From contig NZ_VWSG01000006.1 of assembly GCF_008629655.1 (NCBI RefSeq), positions 124,001-188,000 of the forward strand: 64,000 nt of DNA, given 5' to 3'. Origin of the DNA: Paenimyroides baculatum (GTDB taxonomy: Bacteria > Bacteroidota > Bacteroidia > Flavobacteriales > Flavobacteriaceae). The notes beneath the pieces were generated by a model, which made no database searches, was not told the origin of the DNA, and saw only the letters and a program-made list of their open reading frames with translations. Below are positions 47,744 to 56,817 of the stretch, piece by piece. A program made the translations under genes and the position numbers. Each line of letters begins with the position of its first letter. Within the stretch, counting starts at the first letter, position 1.

Positions 47744-50194
47744 ATGGACTATTTTCTAGATGTTATTGTGCCCATAGCAGTAACAACTACTTTTACATAT
47801 AGGGTTTCGCAGGCAGAGTACAATTTTTTGCAGCAGGGCATGCGCGTTGCCGTTCCGTTTGGCAAACGTTTGGTTTATACTGCAATGGTGTTGAATAAAC
47901 ACAGTCAGAAACCGCAGGTTTACGAACCAAAAGACATTCATACGATTATAGATGAACAGCCTATTGTTACTAAAATTCAGATTGAATTTTGGCAGTGGAT
48001 TTCGCAATATTATATGTGTTCGTTAGGCGAAGTTTACAAAGCGGCTTTACCAAGTGCTTTTTTGTTGGAAAGTGAAACAATATTGAGTTTTAACCGCGAT
48101 TTGGTGGTTGATTTAAGATCACTGTCTGATGATGAATTTTTATTGTACGAAGCTTTTGAAAAGCAGCCCATTTTACGGTTTGATGAGGTTCAGAATATTC
48201 TTAACAAAAAGAAAGTTTTCGGAGTTATTGATGAATTATTGAAAAAAGATATTATCTACCTAAACCAGCATATTCACGAAAAATACAAACCAAAACTGGT
48301 TAAATACGTTTCATTACACGATAATTATAAAGAGGAAAAAAACTTAATAAACCTTTTAGACAATGAATTAAAAACAGAAAAACAGCGTGCGCTTGTTTTA
48401 AAGTATTTTCAATTGAATACACAAAAAGCAGCTGTCGAATTAAAAGAATTATTGAAAGAAGCCGAAGTTTCTGCAGCTATTTTTAATAATTTGGAGAAAA
48501 AACAGGTTTTTACGGTTTATACGTTAGCCGAAGATCGTGTGCAGTTTACCGATGCTTTTTTAAACGATATTCAGTTTACCGAAGCCCAAACAACAGCCAT
48601 TCAAACAATAGAAGATCAGTTTGAAAAACACGATGTAACCTTATTAAATGCCGTTACCGGAGCAGGAAAAACCGAAATTTATATAAAGCTGTTGCAGGAA
48701 TGTATCGAAAAAAATCAGCAGGCATTATTTCTGGTTCCCGAAATTGGCTTAACCACACAATTGGTTCAGCGTTTAACGGCTTATTTTGGAAACAAAATTG
48801 CAGTTTATAATTCTAAATATTCCGAAAACGAAAGGGTAGAAGTATATCAGCATGTGTTGAATAATACCGAAAATGCTCAAGTTGTAATAGGTTCACGCTC
48901 ATCAATCTTTCTCCCGTTTAAAAATCTGCAGTTAATTATTGTTGATGAAGAACATGAAGCAAGTTACAAACAGGTCGATCCCGCACCACGTTTTCACGCG
49001 CGTGATGCCGCTATTGTTTTGGCGAAAATGTTTAATGCGAAAGTTTTGTTGGGATCGGCAACCCCAAGTTTGGAAAGTTATTACAATTCGTATCAGCAAA
49101 AATACGGCTATGTAGAATTAAATCAGCGTTTTACAAACGTTCAGTTGCCCGAAATCGTTTTGGTCGATTTAAAAGAAGCTCGCAGAAAGAAAGAAGTGAA
49201 CGGAATTTTCAGCGTAAAGTTGATTGATGCCATTACCGAAGCTTTTTATAACGGCGAACAGGTTTTGTTGTTTCAAAATCGACGCGGATTTTCGCCTGTT
49301 TTAGAATGTTTAACCTGCGGAAATGTGCCGCATTGTACCTCGTGCGATGTCAGCTTGACCTATTATAAACGACAAAATTATTTAAAATGTCATTATTGCG
49401 GTTACACCATGGCAATGCCTACAAAATGCCATAGTTGCCATAGTACCGAATTGACAACGAAAGGCTTGGGAACCGAACAGATTGAGGATTCTTTACGATC
49501 GATTTTTCCAAACAAGCGAATTGCCCGAATGGATCAGGATACAACTCGTGGAAAATTTGCTTTTGAACGATTGATCGATGCTTTTAAAAATCAAGAGATC
49601 GATGTTATGGTTGGAACACAAATGCTGGCAAAAGGACTCGATTTTGACAATGTTTCGCTTGTAGGTATCATGAATGCCGATAGTATGCTGACTTTTCCCG
49701 ATTTCCGAGCTTATGAACGTGCTTATCAGTTAATGACACAGGTTGCAGGTCGTGCCGGCAGAAAAAACAAACAGGGTAAAGTATTGATCCAAACTTACAA
49801 TCCATACCACAACACCATACAGCAGGTTACCCAAAACGATTATAAAGGAATGTTTAAGGAACAGATGTATGAGCGTTTAAACTTTAAATATCCGCCGTTT
49901 TACCGTTTGATACGTTTGCAAATGAAACATGCAGATTTTAATAAAGTAAAAGAAGCATCGAATTGGCTAGCTTCAAATATGCGGAATAATATAAACGGAA
50001 TTTTAGTTTTAGGTCCGCAGGAACCATCAATAAACCGAATCCGAAATCAGTATATTCAGATTATTTTAATAAAACTTCCGCTTAACAAACCGGTAAATGT
50101 TCTAAAAACCGCTATTCAGAAAAGTATCAATAGTTTAGAAACCATTGGTATGTATAAAGGTGTAAAAACAACTATAAGCGTTGATTTTTATTGA
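47744..50194 (+). CDS. priA: Primosomal protein N' (replication restart helicase PriA)
   Basis: PriA reloads the replisome at stalled forks. I start at ATG 47744 (MDYFLDVIVPIAVTTTFTYRV), which gives 816 residues; an earlier in-frame start would lie in the terminator. The protein has the N-terminal DNA-binding domain, a superfamily 2 helicase core with LLNAVTGAGKTEIY (Walker A, near residue 304-310) and LIIVDEEHEASYK (near 400), and a zinc-binding region with eight cysteines (four CxxC pairs: CLTC, CTSC, CHYC, CHSC) near 522-566, then the second helicase part (GTQMLAKGLDFDNVSLVGI). It is complete. Confidence 0.96.
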   Translation: MDYFLDVIVPIAVTTTFTYRVSQAEYNFLQQGMRVAVPFGKRLVYTAMVLNKHSQKPQVYEPKDIHTIIDEQPIVTKIQIEFWQWISQYYMCSLGEVYKAALPSAFLLESETILSFNRDLVVDLRSLSDDEFLLYEAFEKQPILRFDEVQNILNKKKVFGVIDELLKKDIIYLNQHIHEKYKPKLVKYVSLHDNYKEEKNLINLLDNELKTEKQRALVLKYFQLNTQKAAVELKELLKEAEVSAAIFNNLEKKQVFTVYTLAEDRVQFTDAFLNDIQFTEAQTTAIQTIEDQFEKHDVTLLNAVTGAGKTEIYIKLLQECIEKNQQALFLVPEIGLTTQLVQRLTAYFGNKIAVYNSKYSENERVEVYQHVLNNTENAQVVIGSRSSIFLPFKNLQLIIVDEEHEASYKQVDPAPRFHARDAAIVLAKMFNAKVLLGSATPSLESYYNSYQQKYGYVELNQRFTNVQLPEIVLVDLKEARRKKEVNGIFSVKLIDAITEAFYNGEQVLLFQNRRGFSPVLECLTCGNVPHCTSCDVSLTYYKRQNYLKCHYCGYTMAMPTKCHSCHSTELTTKGLGTEQIEDSLRSIFPNKRIARMDQDTTRGKFAFERLIDAFKNQEIDVMVGTQMLAKGLDFDNVSLVGIMNADSMLTFPDFRAYERAYQLMTQVAGRAGRKNKQGKVLIQTYNPYHNTIQQVTQNDYKGMFKEQMYERLNFKYPPFYRLIRLQMKHADFNKVKEASNWLASNMRNNINGILVLGPQEPSINRIRNQYIQIILIKLPLNKPVNVLKTAIQKSINSLETIGMYKGVKTTISVDFY

Positions 50195-50210
50195 GATGTT
50201 TGGTGTTGTC

Positions 50211-50305
50211 ATTCCGACGAATGGAGGAATCTGAAAAAGATATAAATTTGATGGATTTTAGAGATTCTTCATTCTACTTCGTTCCATTCAGAATGACAGA
50301 CGATA
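50211..50305. repeat. Intergenic inverted repeat, GTCATTC...GAATGAC type
   Basis: GTCATTCCGACGAATGG at 50215-50231 is answered by an imperfect inverted copy (CCATTCAGAATGAC) at 50284-50297, with AGATTCTTCATTC in between. The motif is of the widespread Bacteroidota type. It lies between priA and the rpsF promoter. Confidence 0.6.
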
Positions 50306-50332
50306 CTTTGTATCAAAATAAATAAGAAACTA

Positions 50333-50363
50333 TTTGTTAATAAAAATAACTATCGTATCTTTG
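50333..50363 (+). promoter_or_regulatory. Promoter of the rpsF operon
   Basis: TTTG at 50333-50336, 19-bp spacer and TATCTTTG at 50356-50363 form a perfect Bacteroidota promoter, 34 bp before the rpsF start. Confidence 0.85.
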
Positions 50364-50397
50364 CACCCAATTTTATAACAAATTAAATATAATTATT

Positions 50398-50739
50398 ATG
50401 AATCATTATGAAACTGTTTTCATTTTGAATCCCGTTTTATCTGAAACTCAGGTAAAGGAAACAGTACAGAAATTCGAAGATTTTCTTGCTTCAAAAGGGG
50501 CTAAAATGATCTCTAAAGAAGATTGGGGCTTAAAAAAATTAGCTTACGAAATTCAAAACAAAAAAAGTGGTTTTTACCATTTATTCGAGTACACTGTACC
50601 AGGTGAGGCAATCATTAGTTTAGAAACTGAATTCCGTCGTGACGAAAGAATCATGCGTTTCTTAACAGTAGCTTTAGACAAGCATGCTATTTCTTGGGCA
50701 GAGAGAAGAAGAGAGAAATTAAAAACTAAAAAAGCGTAA
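50398..50739 (+). CDS. rpsF: 30S ribosomal protein bS6
   Basis: bS6 binds bS18 on the 30S platform. The 113-residue protein has the pattern MNHYETVFILNPVLSETQVKETVQKFEDFLASKGAKMISKEDWGLKKLAYEIQNKKSGFYHLFEY and the basic C-terminal tail. It is the first gene of the rpsF-rpsR-rplI operon. Confidence 0.98.
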   Translation: MNHYETVFILNPVLSETQVKETVQKFEDFLASKGAKMISKEDWGLKKLAYEIQNKKSGFYHLFEYTVPGEAIISLETEFRRDERIMRFLTVALDKHAISWAERRREKLKTKKA

Positions 50740-50745
50740 TTTATC

Positions 50746-51042
50746 ATGTCAACAATCGAGCAATCTGCAAAAGGTAAAAAAGACGGAGATATCAGATATT
50801 TAACGCCTTTAAACATTGAAACTAACAAGACTAAAAAATATTGTCGTTTCAAAAAATCTGGAATCAAATACATCGATTATAAAGATGCTGATTTCTTATT
50901 AAAATTCGTTAACGAGCAAGGTAAAATTTTACCACGTCGTTTAACAGGAACTTCTTTAAAATACCAAAGAAAAGTATCTGTAGCTGTAAAACGTGCACGT
51001 CATTTAGCGTTAATGCCTTACGTTGCAGATTTATTAAAATAA
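50746..51042 (+). CDS. rpsR: 30S ribosomal protein bS18
   Basis: bS18 is a small basic protein of the 30S platform. The 98-residue sequence contains [64 protein letters not shown], all of the family core. It follows rpsF by 6 bp. Confidence 0.98.
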
Positions 51043-51054
51043 AAACAAATTAAA

Positions 51055-51107
51055 GTTGTTGCCTCGCTACTGGCGGGCTAACTTCTTATTTAAAAAAGGA
51101 CAACAAC
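51055..51107 (+). promoter_or_regulatory. Possible two-state RNA structure in front of rplI
   Basis: GTTGTTGCC (51055-51063) can pair with GGACAACAAC (51098-51107), which directly abuts the rplI start and holds its likely ribosome-binding bases. The GC-rich stretch 51061-51078 (GCCTCGC...GCGGGC) can fold instead into a local hairpin that shares bases 51061-51063. The two folds exclude each other. The GC-rich patch stands out from the AT-rich surroundings. A regulatory role is inferred. Confidence 0.4.
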
Positions 51108-51548
51108 ATGGAAATTATCTTAAAACAAGATGTTCAAAAATTAGGATTTAAAGACGATGTAGTAACTGTAAAACCAGGATACGGTCGTAACTATTTAATT
51201 CCTCAAGGTATTGCTATTTTGGCTACACCTTCTGCTAAAAAAGTTTTAGCTGAAAACTTAAGACAAAGAGCTCACAAAGAAGCTAAATTAGTTGCTGATG
51301 CTAACAAAATTGCTGATGCATTAAAAGCTTTAGAGATCAAGATTGCTGTTAAAGCTGGTGGTGAAAAATTATTCGGTTCGGTAACGAATGCTGATATTGC
51401 TGCTGCTTTAGAATCAAACGGTCAATCAATCGACAAGAAATTCATCACTTCAGGTACAATCAAACGTTTAGGTAAATATGCTGCAAACGTACGTTTACAC
51501 CGCGATGTAATTGTTGAATTACCATACGAAGTTGTTGCTGCTGAGTAA
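51108..51548 (+). CDS. rplI: 50S ribosomal protein bL9
   Basis: bL9 has two globular domains joined by a helix. The 146-residue protein shows the signature MEIILKQDVQKLGFKDDVVTVKPGYGRNYLIPQGIAILAT and the C-terminal AGGEKLFGSVTNADIAAALE, KKFITSGTIKRLGKYAANVRLHRDV. It closes the operon, 65 bp after rpsR, with a putative regulatory hairpin between. Confidence 0.98.
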   Translation: MEIILKQDVQKLGFKDDVVTVKPGYGRNYLIPQGIAILATPSAKKVLAENLRQRAHKEAKLVADANKIADALKALEIKIAVKAGGEKLFGSVTNADIAAALESNGQSIDKKFITSGTIKRLGKYAANVRLHRDVIVELPYEVVAAE

Positions 51549-51570
51549 TTAGTTGCAAAATAGTATATTG

Positions 51571-51600
51571 AAAAACCTTCTTTTTAAGAAGGTTTTTTTT
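51571..51600 (+). terminator. Terminator of the rpsF operon
   Basis: A 12-bp stem (51571-51582 with 51586-51597), a 3-base loop and a T run lie 22 bp after the rplI stop. Confidence 0.9.
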
Positions 51601-51614
51601 ATTAAATTTATCGA

Positions 51615-52184
51615 ATGAATTTTACAGATTTAAACCAGAAACTTACCAGTGCTTCAAACCAAATTGCTGTAACAACCTATCAATCTCCGTTAGGGTTGAT
51701 GTTTTTGGGCGCTACCGAAAATGGAATTTGTCTGGCTGAATTTTATGATCGAATTCATTTAGAAAAAACGTTATTAAAGTTAGCCGAAAGTTTAAAGTCA
51801 CAATTTGTTGAAGAAGAAAATAAACATCTAAATCAATTAAAAACAGAACTTGCTTTATATTTCGATAAAAAACTACAAGAATTTACTGTTCCGTTGGTGT
51901 TGACAGGAACCGATTTTCAACAGAAAGTATTTCAATCATTAATTAAAATTCCGTACGGAAGCACATCAACCTATAAAAATCAGGCAATTGTTTTGGGCGA
52001 TGTAAAAGCTATTCGTGCCGTTGCAACTGCGAATGGATTGAATAAAATTGCCGTTGTAATTCCGTGCCATAGAATTATTGGAAGCGATGGATCGATGGTT
52101 GGTTATGCAGGCGGAATCCACAGAAAAGAAGCATTATTGCAGCTTGAAGGCGCTTTGCAGCAAACCCAGTTAAGTTTATTGTAG
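51615..52184 (+). CDS. ogt: Methylated-DNA--protein-cysteine methyltransferase
   Basis: The 189-residue protein repairs O6-methylguanine by accepting the methyl group on a cysteine. The active motif PCHRIIGSDGSMVGYAGGIHRKEALL is near residues 149-175, with the cysteine near 150, and YGSTSTYKNQAI before it binds DNA. The N-terminal domain is present but not the AdaA domain, so it is the Ogt/Ada-C-type stand-alone protein. The next gene starts 3 bp later and is probably co-transcribed. Confidence 0.94.
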   Translation: MNFTDLNQKLTSASNQIAVTTYQSPLGLMFLGATENGICLAEFYDRIHLEKTLLKLAESLKSQFVEEENKHLNQLKTELALYFDKKLQEFTVPLVLTGTDFQQKVFQSLIKIPYGSTSTYKNQAIVLGDVKAIRAVATANGLNKIAVVIPCHRIIGSDGSMVGYAGGIHRKEALLQLEGALQQTQLSLL

Positions 52185-52187
52185 TTT

Positions 52188-53144
52188 ATGAGCGAGCTTG
52201 ATGTAAAGAAATTCAACCGTATTTTAAGCATTTACGTGCAACTTCAATCACGAAATTGGATTACGGCACAACAATTTGCAGATCGTTATCAGGTTAGTGT
52301 TCGAACTATTTATCGCGATATAAAAGCATTGGAAAATGCAGGAGTGCCTATTTACAACGAGCAGGGTAAAGGGTACGCTTTGGTTGAAGGATATAAAATT
52401 CCGCCGACTATTTTTACGAAAGATGAAGCGTTTAGTTTTGTGATTGCCGAAAAACTGATGGGAAAGTTTGCCGATAAAAAAATGAGTTTTAATTTTTCAT
52501 CAGCCTTACATAAAATGAAAGCTGTTTTGCGATCTAGCGAAAAAGAAAATGTAGCTTTAATTGAAGATCAGTTTTTAATATTTGATACTGCGTCAAACGA
52601 AACTTCTAACGAAGTACTTTCAACTTTGTTGGAAAGCATTGTTTCAAAAACACAAATAGAAATTTTATACCAAAAACCTGGCGATAATAAAGCCGATAAA
52701 CGACTTTTAGAACCCATCGGAATTTTTTACGAACATGATTATTGGTATTTTATGGCTTTTTGCTATTTAAGAAATGATTATCGTCAGTTTAGAATTGACC
52801 GCGTAAAGCAGATTGTAAATACGGATGTTTCTTTTAATCGAGAACACAAACAATTAGATTATTTTCTGAACGCAAAAAAACAGGCTGAAGTTATAAAAAC
52901 AACGGTTAAAATTTTAGCACCTAAAAAATCGGCACATTATTTTAACTGGGATCGGGATACGTATGGCTTTGTATCAGAAAAAGAACTAAACGATAAAATG
53001 GAGTTGACTTTTGAAACAACAACCCATTTACAATATTTTGCTCGCTGGTTTTTAATGTTTTCTGCTGAAGCCGAAATTTCCGAACCTTTAGAATTAAAAC
53101 AAATAGTTACCGATTTATTAAAAAAGGCAATTGAAAAGATATAA
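52188..53144 (+). CDS. YafY-type WYL-domain transcriptional regulator
   Basis: The 318-residue protein has an N-terminal winged HTH (FNRILSIYVQLQSRNWITAQQFADRYQVSVRTIYRDIKALENAGVPIY, about 6-55) and a WYL domain (about 145-235: EILYQKPGDNKADKRLLEPIGIFYEHDYWYFMAFCYLRNDYRQFRIDRVKQI), with a C-terminal WCX-like extension. WYL regulators respond to nucleic-acid or related ligands, often after DNA damage. The tight coupling to ogt supports a DNA-repair link (inference). Confidence 0.92.
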   Translation: MSELDVKKFNRILSIYVQLQSRNWITAQQFADRYQVSVRTIYRDIKALENAGVPIYNEQGKGYALVEGYKIPPTIFTKDEAFSFVIAEKLMGKFADKKMSFNFSSALHKMKAVLRSSEKENVALIEDQFLIFDTASNETSNEVLSTLLESIVSKTQIEILYQKPGDNKADKRLLEPIGIFYEHDYWYFMAFCYLRNDYRQFRIDRVKQIVNTDVSFNREHKQLDYFLNAKKQAEVIKTTVKILAPKKSAHYFNWDRDTYGFVSEKELNDKMELTFETTTHLQYFARWFLMFSAEAEISEPLELKQIVTDLLKKAIEKI

Positions 53145-53172
53145 AAAAGAGAGCAATTTGCTCTCTTTTTTA
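53144..53172. terminator. Bidirectional terminator spanning both stop codons
   Basis: AAAAAAGAGAGCAA at 53144-53157 is inverted at 53159-53172. It starts in the last base of the WYL regulator stop and ends in the DinB stop, an economical convergent arrangement. Confidence 0.85.
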
Positions 53173-53640
53173 GTAACGTTCCCAGAAAAAAGGTGGTTCA
53201 ATATTTAAGCTTCTTAAATAAACGTAACCTTGTCCGCGGTGGTGAACTTCATTGTCAACAAAATATAGAATATTCTGAATAACCGGAAACTTGTATTCGC
53301 CAAACAGATTGAAATCTTCCTTAAAACGATCTTCAGAAATCTGCATGAATAAGTCATTAATTTTCGGCGTAGCTTCGTCCCAAGCGTTTAACAGTTCAGC
53401 TTTAGTGTTAAGCGGCAAATTGTGGTTGTAACCTTCGGTAGAACTGTTCACAATTCCTTCTAAACCGGGAACTGCGATAGACAACAATTCTTTAACCAAA
53501 TCGGCAAACGTACGCATTCCGCCAATGCTGAATTCAAAAAGTTCTTTCTCGGGAAAAGTTTCAATAACTCTTCTTGTTAATGCTCTGTGACCTTGCCAGT
53601 GGTTTAATAATTCCTCGTTTGTTAAAATGTTTGCTTTCAT
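53170..53640 (-). CDS. DinB-family protein
   Basis: I start at the ATG at 53638-53640 (MKANILTNEELLNHWQGHRALTRRVIETFPEKELFEFSIGGMRTFADLV), giving 156 residues. A helical four-helix bundle with the C-terminal metal-site pattern DNEVHHRGQGYVYLRSLNIEPP is typical of DinB/DfsB-like thiol transferases. Its partner thiol and substrate are unknown. It is convergent with the WYL regulator. Confidence 0.88.
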   Translation of the reverse strand: MKANILTNEELLNHWQGHRALTRRVIETFPEKELFEFSIGGMRTFADLVKELLSIAVPGLEGIVNSSTEGYNHNLPLNTKAELLNAWDEATPKINDLFMQISEDRFKEDFNLFGEYKFPVIQNILYFVDNEVHHRGQGYVYLRSLNIEPPFFWERY

Positions 53641-53713
53641 AATAATTGATTTAGATGTTATTTTCAGTTCAAAATTATGAAGCAGGTTTGACAACGGTGT
53701 GTCACACTAAAAA

Positions 53714-54880
53714 TTAATTTTCTACTTTATAATTATATTTTTTTGCTAGCTCTAAAATTGATGCTGTTATTGCGGCACCCAAATCATCACCATCACTTTT
53801 ACTGGTGTTTTCTTCAACATACAACGTTCGTTTTTTTGCAACCGCATCAATTTCTTTCTGAATTTCCTCACGCTGTTTATCTGTTTCTTTTAATTTCGAT
53901 TTTAATTCTTCTTTGGTAAGATCTTTAAATTCACTTGGCAATTCTTCTTTTTTTACCTTATCAACGAACGATGCATCTTTTTTATAGGCATCAACAACAT
54001 CCCAACTTTCATTTTTGTATGCAGCTTTCGATTTTGAAACCGCACGTTCTGCATAAATTGCTTTGTTCATGCTGTTTGCATTAGAATCTTGAACCAGCTG
54101 ATTGGCTTTTTTGCTTACACCTAATGATCCGTAACCGTAATAAGTATCATTCAGTTTTTTGTTTAGTCGTTCAATATCTGCATCATACGGAGTTTCAACA
54201 TAACGAATAGTTCTGTTTTGATCGATATTAAAATATTTACCCTGACCTTTTGTTGCACCTGCCTGCCAATATTCGCTGATTCCTGATTGACGATCACCAC
54301 AATAGATTGTGTTCACAAAAATTTGTCTGGAAACCGCTGTAGAAATGGTTTCAACATAATTTACACTTCCTTGATCAAAATTCTCATTTCCGGCAATGTA
54401 AATCAATTTCATAGAGTTTTTTTTGCTGTCCCATTCCAATTGGTTGATCGATTTTTTAATAACTTCCCCACAATATTCCTGTCCGCCGTTGGTGCGCAGA
54501 GCAAAAAGTTTTTCTGATAGTAGATCTAGATCCGTAGTAAATTTTGTAACCTGTCTTATATAACCTTCTTTTTCGTTTAATCCGTCATTTCCATATTCGT
54601 ACAAAGCAATTTCCAAACCAGGCGTTTTTCCTTCGTGTTTTAAGGTTGATAACGTATTAACAATGTTCCACAAACGCGCTTTTGCCTGATCGATTAATCC
54701 GTCCATACTACTTGATGTATCTAACAATAAAGCCACCTGTATTTTTGTATCTTCACTTTTTTCTACAACTACTTCGGGCTGTTCTTTTTTAGGTTCGTTA
54801 CTTGCAAAAAGCAGACTTGTAACCGTTAAACTTGTAAAAAAGATCATTCGTGCCGAAGCGTTTACTAAATTCGTTTTCAT
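53714..54880 (-). CDS. VWA-domain protein with signal peptide
   Basis: The 388-residue protein has an N-terminal signal (about 1-27, ARMIFFTSLTVTSLLFAS), a VWA domain (about 45-220) with the MIDAS start LLLDTSSSMDGLIDQAK and YGNDGLNEKEGYIRQVTKFTTDLD, and a C-terminal highly charged helical part (about 290-375: KKEELPSEFKDLTKEELKSKLKETDKQREEIQKEIDAVAKKR) likely to form a coiled coil. It is a periplasmic or surface protein that binds others through metal; function unknown. Confidence 0.88.
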   Translation of the reverse strand: MKTNLVNASARMIFFTSLTVTSLLFASNEPKKEQPEVVVEKSEDTKIQVALLLDTSSSMDGLIDQAKARLWNIVNTLSTLKHEGKTPGLEIALYEYGNDGLNEKEGYIRQVTKFTTDLDLLSEKLFALRTNGGQEYCGEVIKKSINQLEWDSKKNSMKLIYIAGNENFDQGSVNYVETISTAVSRQIFVNTIYCGDRQSGISEYWQAGATKGQGKYFNIDQNRTIRYVETPYDADIERLNKKLNDTYYGYGSLGVSKKANQLVQDSNANSMNKAIYAERAVSKSKAAYKNESWDVVDAYKKDASFVDKVKKEELPSEFKDLTKEELKSKLKETDKQREEIQKEIDAVAKKRTLYVEENTSKSDGDDLGAAITASILELAKKYNYKVEN

Positions 54881-55023
54881 AATAATTGTATTTAAGATTT
54901 AGTACGAATGTATTGTGAAATAAATGGTGTTTTAATCAAACTTGGTGAAATGCTTTTATGACTTGGTAAAACAGGTTGAAGTTTAAAATATATTGATTTT
55001 CTTTGTGTTGTAAATTATAGGTG

Positions 55024-56811
55024 ATGCGTATTTTTTTAAGTTTGTGTTTTTTAATGCTGTTTGGTTTTGCGGGAATTGCACAGCAGGAAACCAAAAATAA
55101 ATCGGTTAAAGAATCTAAAGTCGGCAGTCTTAAAAAGGCTGAAAAAGCTATTAAGGAAGATAATCCTACGGAAACTGCTGCGCAATACACAAATTTAGGT
55201 AACCAATACGCAGCCGGTAAGCAATATTCCGTATCAAATACTTACTATCAACGTGCGTTAAACATCTATAAAGATTTAAAAGATAACGACAAACAAGCCG
55301 AAATATTACGAAAAATAGCCATAAATAATGAGGCTTTGAATAATATTCCGTTAGCAACTTCATATTTTTCGCAGGCACAAGATAAAGCGACTAATGTTCA
55401 GGAACGACAATTGAATTCGAATGATTTGAGCCGGGTTCAGAACAATACAAATGCTTCCAAACAAGCCGATTTTTTGAATGATAATATCCGGATTTTAGAA
55501 GAATCGAACAAAAGGGAAGAGGTTGCACAAACGTATCAGCAACGAGCAAAATTATCGCTTGCCAACAAAGATACACTTGCAGCGATTTCAGATTTGAAAA
55601 AGGCAGCTAAAACCAGCACAAACGATGATGTTAAAAAAGATGCTGCTACCAAATTAGCTTTTATTTATGCAGCCACAGACAGTTTAAAAATGGCGATTAA
55701 AATATTAGAAGAAAGCAGTGAAAAAGCATACAATATAAAAGATTGGGACAATTATTTTGATTTACAGCAAAAACTGTCCGATTATTATTTTAAGGAAAAC
55801 AATACAACAAAAGCGCTGCAAAGTTTAGAAACATCTTTACAAAAGGCTTACGAACTTTCAAACACCAAATGGGTAAGTGCTTTCAACAACAAACTTTATA
55901 GTTATTATTTGCAAGCAGGAAATACGGTAAAAGCCAATGAATATGCGCAAATTTTTATGCAGCGCGCCTGGAATTTGGTAAATAACGACAGCCTGTTAAT
56001 GCAAAATAAAATTTTTGGAGAAATTTCACAGCGAATTTCATTGTTGGAAAAAGAAAAAGAAACGCAAACAGTTTTATATAACAAATCTAAAAGGTTCAAT
56101 ACCGTTTTGTTGATTTTATTAAGCGTTTTGTTTTTAGCTGTTTTGGCAATATTTTTCACTTTAAAACGATTAAAAAAGAAGAATTTACAGGTTCAGTTGC
56201 AATCGCTGCGCAGGGAAATGAATCCGCATTTTGTGTTTAATTCGTTGAACAGCGTCAATCAGTTTATAGCATCGAACGACGAAATTGCAGCGAATAATTA
56301 TCTGACAAAATATGCCACTTTAATGCGCAATGTTATGAATGCATCGAACAAAGATTTTGTAACGTTGCAGGAAGAAAAAGAAGCGTTGCAGCATTATATT
56401 TCGTTAGAACATCTGCGTTTTGAAGATCAGTTTAAGTTTAAAATTACTATTGATGAAAATCTGGATCATAATCAAACCAAAGTTCCTAATATGTTGTTGC
56501 AGCCGTTTATAGAAAATGCCATTTGGCACGGTTTGCGATACAAAAAGGATAAAGGTTTGCTGTCTGTATTGATCCGAAAAAATAATGATAGAATAGAAGC
56601 TGTTATTGAAGACAACGGAATTGGAGTAGAGGCAAGTAAGGCAATAAAAACGGTGCATCAGCAAACATACGATTCGCGCGGTATAAAAAATACGATTGAA
56701 CGTATTGAAACCTTGAACAAACTTTATAATTGTTCGATAGCATATCGAACAGAAGTTTTAAACACAGCCGATAATTCGGGTACTCGAGTAATTATTTCAT
56801 GGAAAAACTAA
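55024..56811 (+). CDS. LytS-type sensor histidine kinase with TPR domain
   Basis: The 595-residue protein starts at ATG 55024 with a signal peptide, followed by a periplasmic TPR-like helical repeat region (about 30-340), a transmembrane segment near 360-380, and a cytoplasmic kinase of the LytS group: LRREMNPHFVFNSLNSVNQFIASNDEIAANNYLTKYATLMR (phospho-accepting histidine near 403) and a GHKL ATPase with IENAIWHGLRYKKDKG and IEDNGIGVEASKA. It phosphorylates the LytTR regulator that follows by 6 bp. A TPR sensor suggests a protein ligand. Confidence 0.92.
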   Translation: MRIFLSLCFLMLFGFAGIAQQETKNKSVKESKVGSLKKAEKAIKEDNPTETAAQYTNLGNQYAAGKQYSVSNTYYQRALNIYKDLKDNDKQAEILRKIAINNEALNNIPLATSYFSQAQDKATNVQERQLNSNDLSRVQNNTNASKQADFLNDNIRILEESNKREEVAQTYQQRAKLSLANKDTLAAISDLKKAAKTSTNDDVKKDAATKLAFIYAATDSLKMAIKILEESSEKAYNIKDWDNYFDLQQKLSDYYFKENNTTKALQSLETSLQKAYELSNTKWVSAFNNKLYSYYLQAGNTVKANEYAQIFMQRAWNLVNNDSLLMQNKIFGEISQRISLLEKEKETQTVLYNKSKRFNTVLLILLSVLFLAVLAIFFTLKRLKKKNLQVQLQSLRREMNPHFVFNSLNSVNQFIASNDEIAANNYLTKYATLMRNVMNASNKDFVTLQEEKEALQHYISLEHLRFEDQFKFKITIDENLDHNQTKVPNMLLQPFIENAIWHGLRYKKDKGLLSVLIRKNNDRIEAVIEDNGIGVEASKAIKTVHQQTYDSRGIKNTIERIETLNKLYNCSIAYRTEVLNTADNSGTRVIISWKN

Positions 56812-56817
56812 TTTGTA

